NCBI GenBank assembly: GCA_902362435.1
Contig: CABIWW010000007.1
Coordinates: 1-64,000, forward strand
Length of the DNA stretch: 64,000 nucleotides
DNA from: Eubacteriaceae bacterium
GTDB taxonomy: Bacteria; Bacillota; Clostridia; Peptostreptococcales; Anaerovoracaceae
Direction: 5' to 3'
Shown: one piece after another, positions 18,083 to 26,573 of the stretch
Layout: every line of letters starts with the position of its first letter
Position numbering within the stretch: position 1 is the stretch's first letter
Notes under the pieces: model-generated
What the model saw: the letters and a program-made list of their open reading frames with translations, nothing else
Database searches by the model: none
What the model was told of the DNA's origin: nothing
Made by a program: the position numbers and the translations under genes

Positions 18083-18146
18083 ATACAGGGGTGAAGTCTG
18101 TTTTTGCAGATGCACAGTAATTATTGCTGCACCCTTGTATTTTTGT
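18083..18146 (+). promoter_or_regulatory. Structured leader/attenuator before znuA (three-way junction)
   Basis: An outer 11-bp stem (18083-18093 with 18130-18140, one G-U) encloses two hairpins: TCTG/CAGA at 18097-18110 and CAGTAA/TTGCTG at 18115-18129. A short T-rich tract follows (18140-18144). This can be an internal terminator between the 98-aa gene and znuA, or a regulatory RNA. I do not recognise it as a known riboswitch class. Confidence 0.5.
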
Positions 18147-18185
18147 ACCTGTTTTTAAGTTCTTATGAAATACGGAGGTTATTTT

Positions 18186-19184
18186 ATGAAAAAAATCATC
18201 ATAGCAGTTCTGTGCATGCTGCTGACAGCAGGAGCGCTGGCAGGATGCGGAGAAAAAAACAAATCTGAAAAAAATGCAGATCTAAGCATCGTTGCGACTA
18301 TTTTCCCGGGATATGACTGGGTGCGTGAGATCATGGGCGATGAAGCGGAAAATGCCGATATAACGATGCTGATGGATAACGGCACGGATCTGCACAGTTA
18401 TCAGCCTACAGCTGATGATATCAGCAAGATTTCCAAATGTGATCTCTTCATATATGCAGGAGGTGAATCTGACGAATGGGTGAAAGATGCACTTAAGCAG
18501 GCAGAAAACAAAGATATGAAAGTAATAAACATGATGGAGATGCTGGGAGATTCGGTAAAAACTGAGGAAGTCGTGGAGGGAATGGAGTCGGAGCACGACC
18601 ATGACCATGATGAAGACGGCGCTCATCATGACAGTGATCAGGAAGTCGAATACGATGAACATACATGGCTTTCGCTTAAAAATGCAGAGATGATATGTGA
18701 AGCCATAGAAAATGATCTTTCGTCGCTCGATCCTGAAAATAAAGATATTTACAAAAAGAATTCAGAAGAATATATAAGTAAACTTTCTGAGCTTGACAGC
18801 AAGTACCGGGAGACTGTGGATGATGCGGCACGAAAGACGGTGCTGTTCGGCGACAGATTCCCGTTCCGTTATCTTACGGATGATTACGGTCTGGATTATT
18901 ATGCAGCTTTTGTCGGCTGTTCTGCTGAGACAGAAGCAAGCTTTAAGACTGTAAAATTTCTTGCAGAAAAGGTAGACGAACTGGATCTGCCTTGTGTCAT
19001 GACTATAGAGGGATCGGATCACAAGATCGCAGAAACTATAATCAGGAATACTGCGGATAAGGATCAAAAGGTATTAACTATGGATTCTATGCAGTCGGTG
19101 ACAGCATCTGATCTGAAAGATGGAAAGACATACCTTTCGGTGATGGAAAAGAATCTTGAGGCTCTTAAAGAGGCCCTGAATTAA
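18186..19184 (+). CDS. znuA: Zinc ABC transporter substrate-binding lipoprotein ZnuA/AdcA
   Basis: Cluster A-1 metal-binding protein of about 332 residues. The start is the ATG at 18186, with GGAGG 7 nt upstream, giving a lipoprotein signal with lipobox LAGC at Cys21. A His/Asp-rich loop (EHDHDHDEDGAHHD, about residues 139-152) and the following DEHTWLSLKNAE segment identify zinc binding. It delivers Zn2+ to the ZnuBC permease. The four genes to 21204 run with gaps of 11 and 3 bp and one overlap, forming one operon. Confidence 0.9.
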   Translation: MKKIIIAVLCMLLTAGALAGCGEKNKSEKNADLSIVATIFPGYDWVREIMGDEAENADITMLMDNGTDLHSYQPTADDISKISKCDLFIYAGGESDEWVKDALKQAENKDMKVINMMEMLGDSVKTEEVVEGMESEHDHDHDEDGAHHDSDQEVEYDEHTWLSLKNAEMICEAIENDLSSLDPENKDIYKKNSEEYISKLSELDSKYRETVDDAARKTVLFGDRFPFRYLTDDYGLDYYAAFVGCSAETEASFKTVKFLAEKVDELDLPCVMTIEGSDHKIAETIIRNTADKDQKVLTMDSMQSVTASDLKDGKTYLSVMEKNLEALKEALN

Positions 19185-19195
19185 GGAGGCAGATC

Positions 19196-19852
19196 ATGGC
19201 ACAGCTTGTTTGCCGGGATCTTGTAGTCGGATATGACGGTAAAAGTGTCCTGGAGGGAATCAGTTTTAAAGTGGAAAAAGGTGATTATCTGTTTATTACA
19301 GGTGCAAACGGCACAGGCAAATCTACTTTGATGAAAACGATACTGGGGCTTTTGTCACCAGTTGAAGGAAAGATAATGACGGGAGACGGCCTGAAAATCG
19401 GTGATGCAGGATATCTGCCGCAGCAGAAGGATTTTCAGAAGGATTTCCCCGCATCAGTAAATGAGATAGTGATTTCCGGCTGTCAGGGAAAATGCGGTCT
19501 GCGGCCGTTCTACAGCAGAGAAGAAAAACATCTTGCGCGTAAGGCAATAGAACGGATGGGGATATCACATCTGGCAAACAGGTGCTACAGGGAATTGTCC
19601 GGAGGTCAGCAGCAGCGTGTGCTGCTGGCTCGTGCCCTGTGTGCGGCACAGAAAATGCTTGTTCTTGACGAACCGGTTTCAGGGCTGGATCCTGGAGCTG
19701 CTGCCGGTATGTATGAATCGTTGTATGATTTGAATAAAAATGATCAGATAACGATCATAATGGTATCGCATGATCTTTCTGCAGCGGAGAAATATGCAAG
19801 CCATATACTGAATGTTGGGGAAAGGATATTTTTCGGAAAGAAGCGGAGGTAG
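19196..19852 (+). CDS. znuC: Zinc ABC transporter ATP-binding protein ZnuC
   Basis: The 218-residue ATPase has Walker A GANGTGKST (36-44), signature LSGGQQQR and Walker B MLVLDEP, followed by the switch His in MVSHDLS. It powers zinc uptake with ZnuA and ZnuB. RBS AAGGAGG overlaps the znuA stop. The next gene starts 3 bp after its stop. Confidence 0.9.
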   Translation: MAQLVCRDLVVGYDGKSVLEGISFKVEKGDYLFITGANGTGKSTLMKTILGLLSPVEGKIMTGDGLKIGDAGYLPQQKDFQKDFPASVNEIVISGCQGKCGLRPFYSREEKHLARKAIERMGISHLANRCYRELSGGQQQRVLLARALCAAQKMLVLDEPVSGLDPGAAAGMYESLYDLNKNDQITIIMVSHDLSAAEKYASHILNVGERIFFGKKRR

Positions 19853-19855
19853 ATC

Positions 19856-20710
19856 ATGACTGAGATTTTTGGTAAGATAGATCTTTATTTTCAGTATCCG
19901 TTCGTTAGATATGCTCTTATTGTAGGTGTGCTGATAGCATTGTGTTCATCTCTGCTGGGAGTGACACTGGTGCTGAGGCGGTTTTCATTTATAGGAGATG
20001 GTCTTTCGCATGTGGCGTTTGGCGCTCTGGCTATAGCTTCTGTACTTGATATGACAGTAAAGACACCGCTGGTAATGGTCGTGACTATCATATGTGCTGT
20101 GCTGCTTCTCAGGACAGGTGGAAATACGAAGATCAGGGGAGATGCAGCAGTGGCGATGATATCCGTAGGATCACTTGCAGCAGGGTATATGCTGATGAAT
20201 ATTTTTTCGTCGTCAGCAAATGTTTCGGGTGATGTATGCAGTACGTTGTTCGGCTCGACATCGATATTGACGCTTTCGGAAGCAGATGTATGGTTATGTG
20301 CAGTGATGTCAGTCATAGTCACGGTGTTTTTCGTGCTTTTCTATAATAAAATATTCGCAGTTACTTTTGATGAAGCTTTTGCAAGGACTGCAGGCACGCG
20401 AGCCGGTCTCTGCAATTTTCTGATAGCGGTTGTGACTGCGGTGATCATAGTTCTTGCGATGAATCTTGTCGGTTCGCTGCTAATATCGGCATTGGTGATT
20501 TTTCCGGCACTGTCGGCTATGCGTGTTTTCAGAAGTTTTAGATCTGTTACAGTGTGTTCAGCAGTTCTTTCAGTGATGTGCGCTTTTACAGGGATAGTTG
20601 CATCTGTTCTTGCGGGTACACCTGTGGGCTCTACGATAGTGATCGTTCAGATAATAGTGTTTTTTGTTTTCTGTTTTGCAGGTACTGTTGCAGGAGGTAT
20701 CAGGAAATGA
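19856..20710 (+). CDS. znuB: Zinc ABC transporter permease ZnuB
   Basis: A 284-residue ABC-3 family permease with eight or so membrane helices; GDGLSHVAFGALAI (about 43-56) and the cytoplasmic coupling pattern DEAFARTAGTRAG near 168-180 are typical of zinc/manganese permeases. It ends in an ATGA overlap with the lipoprotein gene. Confidence 0.9.
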   Translation: MTEIFGKIDLYFQYPFVRYALIVGVLIALCSSLLGVTLVLRRFSFIGDGLSHVAFGALAIASVLDMTVKTPLVMVVTIICAVLLLRTGGNTKIRGDAAVAMISVGSLAAGYMLMNIFSSSANVSGDVCSTLFGSTSILTLSEADVWLCAVMSVIVTVFFVLFYNKIFAVTFDEAFARTAGTRAGLCNFLIAVVTAVIIVLAMNLVGSLLISALVIFPALSAMRVFRSFRSVTVCSAVLSVMCAFTGIVASVLAGTPVGSTIVIVQIIVFFVFCFAGTVAGGIRK

Positions 20711-21204
20711 AAAAAGTTATATACATGATGGTGCTGATGATGGCGATGTCGTTTTGTGTATCATGCGGCACAGATAAAATAGAAACAGGCAGTACGGAAG
20801 CTTCAGAGACGACAGAAAAGCAGGCGGCCGAAAAAGGCAGTTCGAGCAGCAGTGCCGCAGGCGGCGTTGATCTTGATCTTACTGTCATGAGCAGTACTAT
20901 GGTATATTCGGAAGTGTACAACATAACGGTTGCGCCGGAAGAATATATCGGAAATATCGTCAGGATGAAAGGCGAGTTCGCTACACAAGTCGATCCTGAA
21001 AGCGGCAAAAGATATTTCGCATGCATAATAAAAGATGCCACTGCATGCTGTGCGCAGGGAATCGAATTCGTGCCTTCAGAAAATTACAGTTATCCGGAGG
21101 ATTTTCCGGAAGATGGTGCAGAAGTGACAGTAACAGGCGAGTTCAGGACATATGATGAAAACAGACGGACATACTGTCATCTTATAGACGCTGTATTTGA
21201 ATAA
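20707..21204 (+). CDS. Lipoprotein of the zinc operon, OB-fold-like
   Basis: The 165-residue protein starts by ATGA overlap with znuB. It has a lipoprotein signal (FCVSC, Cys at 20), a Ser/Thr/Glu-rich linker, then a compact beta-rich domain with GNIVRMKGEF and AEVTVTGEFRTYDENRRTYCHL, which suggests an OB fold. Position ties it to zinc import, perhaps as an accessory surface protein; no enzyme motif is visible. Confidence 0.7.
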   Translation: MKKVIYMMVLMMAMSFCVSCGTDKIETGSTEASETTEKQAAEKGSSSSSAAGGVDLDLTVMSSTMVYSEVYNITVAPEEYIGNIVRMKGEFATQVDPESGKRYFACIIKDATACCAQGIEFVPSENYSYPEDFPEDGAEVTVTGEFRTYDENRRTYCHLIDAVFE

Positions 21205-21264
21205 GACAGCGGTGCTTTTCATATCTTGGATATATCAGCCATGGCATTTAAAAGGCAGGCATGT

Positions 21265-21293
21265 TTGATTTTTCCTTAAAAATATATTATTAT
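21265..21293 (+). promoter_or_regulatory. Promoter of the 119-aa gene
   Basis: TTGATT (21265-21270), 17-bp spacer, TATTAT (21288-21293), about 45 bp before the start codon. Confidence 0.65.
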
Positions 21294-21340
21294 AGATATG
21301 ATCTGAAAACAGGAAATATCAGCTGAAGAGAGGGATAAAC

Positions 21341-21700
21341 ATGGATGTCGATATGAAAGAAAAATTTATGGAACTGCTGACTGGCAGCGGTGTCACTGCG
21401 GAGATGGGAGTGACTCCGGTAAAGTTCACATATGTGCTCAACTGTACCAGAGACGATGATGTGATAGATTTCTGGTTCCTGGAGACTGACGGGGCTGTGG
21501 ACACAAAAGTTCCTAATTTTGTGAAGTGGAACATAGAAGACTACATATTCGCGTGCGTCAAAGATGGCGATTACGAAAACGGAAAATACATGATCGGAAA
21601 GACGCATGATCTGGAAGGATACGGAACGCCCGAAGGTGTGCATGCGGATGAGGCGCTCATGACGATGAGCTTCGCAGAGCTTGCAGACGCTTTGAAATAG
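21341..21700 (+). CDS. Hypothetical protein (119 aa)
   Basis: A soluble acidic protein with its own promoter and AGAGAGGG 9-10 nt upstream of the ATG. I do not recognise the family. It has an N-terminal helix, a hydrophobic strand-rich middle (FTYVLNC, VIDFWFLETD) and an acidic C terminus. It is followed by a terminator, so it is a single-gene unit. Confidence 0.6.
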   Translation: MDVDMKEKFMELLTGSGVTAEMGVTPVKFTYVLNCTRDDDVIDFWFLETDGAVDTKVPNFVKWNIEDYIFACVKDGDYENGKYMIGKTHDLEGYGTPEGVHADEALMTMSFAELADALK

Positions 21701-21830
21701 TGCAGGATACGGAATTACAGACGGTCCATAAATGCTGGCAGGAAAGGCTGGTGTTTGTGGACTGTTTTTTGTATGACGGAAAATGCTATTGCATTGTAGC
21801 TATAAAATTTGTCAAATATCATCCTTTTTT

Positions 21831-21875
21831 AAGGCTGCGCGCCGGAACAATCTCCCCGGTGACGCAGTCTTTTTT
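21831..21875 (+). terminator. Terminator after the 119-aa gene
   Basis: A long GC-rich stem (21832-21845 with 21856-21870, one bulge) is followed by six T residues. Confidence 0.8.
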
Positions 21876-21934
21876 AGTGGAAAGCGCCGGGCGTCTATGG
21901 TAAAATCAAAATAAAAACTACAGGGAGAAAATAC

Positions 21935-22231
21935 ATGTTATCAGGTAAACAGAGAAGTTATCTCAAGAAAATGGCTCATGAGCTGGATCCTACGGTATAC
22001 ATCGGAAAGTCCGGCCTTACAGAGAATATAAAGAAGGAAATGCTGACGGGTTTTGAAGCCAGAGAGCTCGTAAAGGTAAAGATACAGGAAGGCTGCACGC
22101 TCGAACCTAAAGAAGTGGCCAATCAGCTGGCAGATGAGCTTGACGCTGAGTTCGTACAGGCGATCGGAAGGAAGTTCGTGCTTTACAGAGAATCAAAGGA
22201 TCATAAGAAGATAGAACTGCCGCGCGCATAG
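21935..22231 (+). CDS. yhbY: YhbY family RNA-binding protein (CRM domain)
   Basis: The 98-residue protein is a single CRM domain: LSGKQRSYLKKMAH at the start, then YIGKSGLT with its GxxG-like loop and KVKIQEGC. YhbY associates with pre-50S ribosomes and assists large-subunit assembly. An extended -10 (TGGTAAAAT, 21898-21906) lies 30 bp upstream, and AGGGAGAA is the RBS. Confidence 0.9.
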   Translation: MLSGKQRSYLKKMAHELDPTVYIGKSGLTENIKKEMLTGFEARELVKVKIQEGCTLEPKEVANQLADELDAEFVQAIGRKFVLYRESKDHKKIELPRA

Positions 22232-22303
22232 CGATGCGCGGCCGGGAACAGTTTTGAAAACGGCGGCAGATCAAAAGATACATGAGAAAAGGAGCGGGAT
22301 AAG

Positions 22304-22960
22304 ATGAAATACAGACTTGCGGTCTTCGATCTGGATGGAACTATACTGGATACGCTGGAGGATCTTGCCGACAGTACGAATCATGCGCTCGCAGTGAACG
22401 GTCTTCCTGAGAGGAGCATCGATGAGGTGAGGCGGTTTGTAGGCAACGGGATACGCAATCTCATAGAAAGGGCAGTGCCGGAGGGCACCGGCGATGAACT
22501 CACGGACAGGGTCTTCAGCGAGTTCAGGGAATATTACGCGATACACTGCTTTGACAAGACAAGGCCGTATGAAGGTATACTCGAGTGCATGGAAAATATA
22601 CGCAGAGACGGCATGCAGGTGGCGGTCGTTTCGAACAAGGCGGACTTTGCGGTGCAGGAGCTGTATGAGCGGTTTTTTGCGGGGCTTTCGGATATCTCCG
22701 TAGGGGAGAGAGAAGGAGTGAGGAGAAAGCCTTATCCGGACAGCGTGCTGCACGTGCTCGATTCACTTGGAGTGGAAAAGGAAGACGCTGTATATATCGG
22801 TGATTCGGAGGTCGATATAAAGACTGCGGAGAATGCAGGACTGGATGAGATCGCAGTAGAGTGGGGATTCCGCGACAGCGAATATCTAAGGACTCAGGGG
22901 GCAAAAACCCTGGTGAAGACACCTGCAGATCTTTACATGAAGCTGACACAGGACGCATGA
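22304..22960 (+). CDS. gph: HAD phosphatase, phosphoglycolate phosphatase type
   Basis: The 218-residue HAD-superfamily hydrolase has motif I DLDGTILDT (about 9-17), motif II VVSN, motif III Lys in RRKPYPD, and motif IV YIGDSEVD. The helical cap after motif I is of the PGP/beta-phosphoglucomutase type. Gph clears 2-phosphoglycolate, but close relatives act on other phosphates, so the substrate is not fixed. Confidence 0.82.
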   Translation: MKYRLAVFDLDGTILDTLEDLADSTNHALAVNGLPERSIDEVRRFVGNGIRNLIERAVPEGTGDELTDRVFSEFREYYAIHCFDKTRPYEGILECMENIRRDGMQVAVVSNKADFAVQELYERFFAGLSDISVGEREGVRRKPYPDSVLHVLDSLGVEKEDAVYIGDSEVDIKTAENAGLDEIAVEWGFRDSEYLRTQGAKTLVKTPADLYMKLTQDA

Positions 22961-23005
22961 ACAGGAGCATACGAACAGGTACTGCGATATAAAACAGGAG
23001 GAAAT

Positions 23006-23992
23006 ATGTTAACGAAAATAGCTGACAATATATATAAAAAGGTAGTGCCGCTGCCGAACAATCCGCTGAGAGAGATCAACGCATACATAATAACCGGCGA
23101 GAAGCCGGGAGACAAGAGTCTGCTGATCGATACGGGGTTCAACAGGCCGGAATGCGAAGAGGCGCTGCAGAGCGCTTTTGACGAGCTTAAGATAGACAAG
23201 GTGGATGTGTTCATCACGCATCTGCATTCGGATCACTGCGGTCTTGTACCTAAATTCGCAAAGAAAGACAGCATCATCTATTCGGGAGAAACAGACGGAG
23301 AACTGATGAATTTTGAAGCGGGCAATCTCTACTGGGCGATACTGGACGACATGTTCCTGAAGTTCGGGTTCCCGAAGGCTGAGTTCGGAAGGAACACCGA
23401 CATACATCCGGGAAGAAAGTATGTGCACGATTCGAAGATTGACTTTACATATGTGAATGAAGGGGATGTGCTGGAGTATGGCGGCTACAGGCTGAAAGCG
23501 ATACTCACACCGGGTCATACGCCGGGGCACATGTGCCTGTATGACGAAGAGAAAAAGATATTTTTCTGCGGAGACCATATCCTCGGTACGATCACACCGA
23601 ACATCACTATTGAGCTTGGGGCGGACAATCCGCTGCAGTCTTATCTGGACAGCCTTGCCAAGGTGGAAAAGCTCGACGTGGACCTGCTGCTGACAGCTCA
23701 CGGCACGCCTGTGGAGGATATGTATGCGAGGATAAAAGAGCTTTATAAACATCACGAAGACAGGCTCGCTGAAGCGGAATATATCCTGGGAGACGAATGG
23801 AAGACGCCGTACGAGGTGGCCAGAGACATGACGTGGGAGATCGACTGCAGGAACTGGGATGAATTTCCTGCACCTCAGAAATGGTTCGCGACAGGCGAGG
23901 CGATATCACATCTGCAGTACATGTATTATTCAGGCAGGATCCTTCGCGATGAAATAGACGATATCTATCATTATCATAAAAAGGCAGAATAG
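23006..23992 (+). CDS. MBL fold metallo-hydrolase
   Basis: The 328-residue protein carries the metallo-beta-lactamase metal motif THLHSDHCG (about 71-79), a second His in TPGHTPGHM and a third in LLTAHGTP. The long C-terminal part (about 240-328) holds the helical extension seen in some MBL hydrolases of Clostridia. Substrate unknown. RBS AGGAGG is 4-6 nt upstream. The next gene follows after 8 bp. Confidence 0.82.
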   Translation: MLTKIADNIYKKVVPLPNNPLREINAYIITGEKPGDKSLLIDTGFNRPECEEALQSAFDELKIDKVDVFITHLHSDHCGLVPKFAKKDSIIYSGETDGELMNFEAGNLYWAILDDMFLKFGFPKAEFGRNTDIHPGRKYVHDSKIDFTYVNEGDVLEYGGYRLKAILTPGHTPGHMCLYDEEKKIFFCGDHILGTITPNITIELGADNPLQSYLDSLAKVEKLDVDLLLTAHGTPVEDMYARIKELYKHHEDRLAEAEYILGDEWKTPYEVARDMTWEIDCRNWDEFPAPQKWFATGEAISHLQYMYYSGRILRDEIDDIYHYHKKAE

Positions 23993-24000
23993 AGGAAATT

Positions 24001-24729
24001 ATGACGGAAAGCACGACAGGCAGGATTTTTATTACAGGAGACAAGCACGGCTCGACACTTCCTTTTTTCGGGCTTCATGAAAAGGGCGAGATGTGTGAAA
24101 ACGATGTGCTCATAATCGCGGGCGACGCAGGATATGTCTGGAATGAGGACTATATATACAAGCTCGAGACACTGCAGCAGCTTTTCCCGGGTATCATAGC
24201 GTTCATAGACGGAAACCATGAGAACCATGCGCTGCTCGGCAGCATGGAAGTCACAGAATGGAACGGCGGCAGAGTGCATAGGGCCGGCGAGCGTGTGTAT
24301 CACCTGATGCGAGGTGAGATATATTCGATATACGGCAGCAGTATATTCACCTTCGGCGGGGCCAGATCGAACGATATCGACAGACGTACAGAGGGCGAGA
24401 GCTGGTGGAGAGAGGAAGAACCGACGGACGAGGAAACGGAGTATGGCAGAAGACAGCTGACGGACAGTCTCGACAAGATAGATTACGTCATCACTCACGA
24501 GACACCGGGCTTTGCACGGGACTCGATCTCGCGTTTCAAGGAGATAGAGCCGGATTATCATCTTCCGGGCATACTGGATGAATGGTATGAGGCTGTCTCA
24601 AAGGGAAAGCGCTTTAAGAAATGGTATTTCGGACATATGCATGTGGATCAGCAGATCACACCGGATCTGCGTGCGATACATAACGACATACTGGTGCTTG
24701 GCGAGGAAACGCGGATCAGATGGGCATAA
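24001..24729 (+). CDS. Metallophosphoesterase
   Basis: The 242-residue calcineurin-like phosphoesterase has GDKHG (in place of the usual GDxHG), GDAGY, GNHE and GHMH motifs, so both metal sites are present. It follows the MBL gene closely and is probably co-transcribed. The natural substrate is unknown. Confidence 0.82.
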   Translation: MTESTTGRIFITGDKHGSTLPFFGLHEKGEMCENDVLIIAGDAGYVWNEDYIYKLETLQQLFPGIIAFIDGNHENHALLGSMEVTEWNGGRVHRAGERVYHLMRGEIYSIYGSSIFTFGGARSNDIDRRTEGESWWREEEPTDEETEYGRRQLTDSLDKIDYVITHETPGFARDSISRFKEIEPDYHLPGILDEWYEAVSKGKRFKKWYFGHMHVDQQITPDLRAIHNDILVLGEETRIRWA

Positions 24730-24739
24730 TATTAGATTT

Positions 24740-24768
24740 TTGTTACAAAATTCGTATTTTTGTATAAT
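24740..24768 (+). promoter_or_regulatory. Promoter of the C69 peptidase gene
   Basis: TTGTTA (24740-24745), 17-bp spacer, TATAAT (24763-24768). A leader of about 125 nt follows. Confidence 0.7.
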
Positions 24769-24809
24769 ATGAAGGTTGAAACACAAAATCATTGCACATT
24801 AATTAGTAT

Positions 24810-24845
24810 ATATACCATATACTTCTCGCGAGGTGTATGGTATAT
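24810..24845 (+). promoter_or_regulatory. Long hairpin in the C69 peptidase leader
   Basis: ATATACCATATAC (24810-24822) pairs over 13 bp (one G-U) with 24833-24845; the 10-nt loop contains the self-complementary CTCGCGAG. No T run follows beyond ATTTAAC, so it is not a plain terminator. It could be an operator, an mRNA-stabilising structure or an attenuator. Confidence 0.5.
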
Positions 24846-24901
24846 TTAACATAGAGTTAACATGAATGACAATTTTGATAATTTTGGAAGGAGGCGTCTT
24901 T

Positions 24902-26296
24902 ATGGCAGCTAAATCATGCTCATCTTTTATCATAGCAGGTTCAGAGACAAAGACGGGCGACATAATATTTGCCAAGAACAGCGACAGACCATTTAATGAA
25001 TCACAGCCACTGATATATTATCCTGCACAGGACTATCCTGAAGGAACATTTACAGAGTGCTCCTTTATAAAGATCCCGCAGGTGAGACATACATATGCAT
25101 GCATCGGCTCAAAGCCTCATTTCTTCTGGGGATTCGAGCACGGTATCAATGAGTTCGGTCTTATGATAGGCAATGAACAGGTATCAGGCCGTGAGATCCC
25201 AGAGAGAAGATGGGGACTGATCGGTATGGATATACTCAGACTCGCACTGGAAAGAGCGAAGACTGCAAGAGAAGCTATCGAAGTCATTGACGAGCTCCTT
25301 ACTACTATAGGTACAGGCGGAGCACCGGGACACAGGATCACGCCGTTCAACAGCAACTTCATCGTTTCTGATCCTAATGAATCGTTTACATTCGAATCAC
25401 ATCAGAGAAAATGGGTAGCTAAGAAAGTGGATCGCTATGCATACATAGGCAACTGCTATTCTATCCAGGAAGATTACGACATGATCGCAGACGGAGCTAT
25501 AGAAGAAGCTTGTGAAAAAGGCTGGTGGCATCCGGAAGTGCCGTTCAATCCTGCAAAGGCATGGACTGTTGACGAGCTTATGTATGATGAATCTGAAGGC
25601 TTCGTAAGATGGGCCAGAGTCGGAAGACTTATTTCAGATAAAGTGAATTCAGGTCACAAGATGGATATAAGAGATGCTATGAGCATTCTCAGAGACCACT
25701 ATGACGGAGTACCTGAGCTCCAGTCGATATTCAGTAAAGCTGCGAACAAGACATGCTCGATCTGTACACATCCGGGTGGTGTAGGCTATGGATGCGCATC
25801 GGCAGCAAGTACAGTAACTGTACTGAGAAAAGACGTTCCGGACGAACTGAGATTCACATACTGGGGAAGCATGGCACCTCCGTGCTGCTCGATATTCAGA
25901 CCTTACTACAATATCGGATTCCTTCCTGACGATCTGCAGCATGCACATGCGCTTTACAGACCTCAGGATCAGTGGTGGCAGTTCATCGAGCTCGAAAGAT
26001 ATATCGCACTGAACTACGAGAAGTTCGCGCCGAAAGTAAAAGAAGAATTCCACAAGATGGAAGAGGAATTCATACAGCAGGCAGAATATGTCGAAAGCTC
26101 ATACAACGGAGATATCAGCAAACTGAGAGATTTCTCCGCCGAAGCTACGAAGAGAAGTTCGGATAAGGCTATAGAGCTCACCAACGAGATCAAGAGCAAG
26201 CTTGTGACCAAGGATATAGACAGAATGCTCCTGAAATACTTCACTGAAGCATCTGACGAATGCGGCATGGACTACGACAAGAGCATCATCAAATAG
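24902..26296 (+). CDS. C69 family peptidase (secernin/dipeptidase-like Ntn hydrolase)
   Basis: The start is the ATG at 24902, with AAGGAGG 7 nt upstream, giving 464 residues. The nucleophile Cys6 follows a short cleavable leader (MAAKS), as in C69/U34 dipeptidases; GDIIFAKNSDRP and HGINEFGLMIGNE are typical of the family. These enzymes hydrolyse dipeptides in the cytoplasm. Codon use is strongly optimised compared with neighbours, suggesting high expression and a part in peptide catabolism. Confidence 0.85.
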   Translation: MAAKSCSSFIIAGSETKTGDIIFAKNSDRPFNESQPLIYYPAQDYPEGTFTECSFIKIPQVRHTYACIGSKPHFFWGFEHGINEFGLMIGNEQVSGREIPERRWGLIGMDILRLALERAKTAREAIEVIDELLTTIGTGGAPGHRITPFNSNFIVSDPNESFTFESHQRKWVAKKVDRYAYIGNCYSIQEDYDMIADGAIEEACEKGWWHPEVPFNPAKAWTVDELMYDESEGFVRWARVGRLISDKVNSGHKMDIRDAMSILRDHYDGVPELQSIFSKAANKTCSICTHPGGVGYGCASAASTVTVLRKDVPDELRFTYWGSMAPPCCSIFRPYYNIGFLPDDLQHAHALYRPQDQWWQFIELERYIALNYEKFAPKVKEEFHKMEEEFIQQAEYVESSYNGDISKLRDFSAEATKRSSDKAIELTNEIKSKLVTKDIDRMLLKYFTEASDECGMDYDKSIIK

Positions 26297-26377
26297 ATGC
26301 CGCGCTCATTATCTGGTAAATAAATAGATGTATTTGGATGTCACACATTCGGATACCCCCAAATGAATATTATGCAT

Positions 26378-26440
26378 ACCGCAGTGCTGGTGTCGGGCAA
26401 TATCTATGATATATGCCTGATATCAGTGCTGTGGTTTTTT
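26378..26440 (+). terminator. Terminator after the C69 gene
   Basis: A 12-bp outer stem (26378-26389 with 26424-26435, several G-U pairs), with an inner TCGGGCA/TGCCTGA stem, ends in TTTTTT. Confidence 0.8.
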
Positions 26441-26489
26441 GTAAAGAGATCAAATAAGCAAAATTGTATGCAAAATCTCTTCCCTTTTG

Positions 26490-26498
26490 TGGTATAAT
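26490..26498 (+). promoter_or_regulatory. Promoter of uraA (extended -10)
   Basis: TGGTATAAT (26490-26498) is a full extended -10; no good -35 lies 16-18 bp upstream. No PyrR-type leader is recognisable before the gene. Confidence 0.6.
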
Positions 26499-26573
26499 AG
26501 ACAAAGTGTGTAAATTTGCTGAAAAATGTCAAGTTATAGTTTCATACTATTTAATATTTTAGGAGAAGTAATA

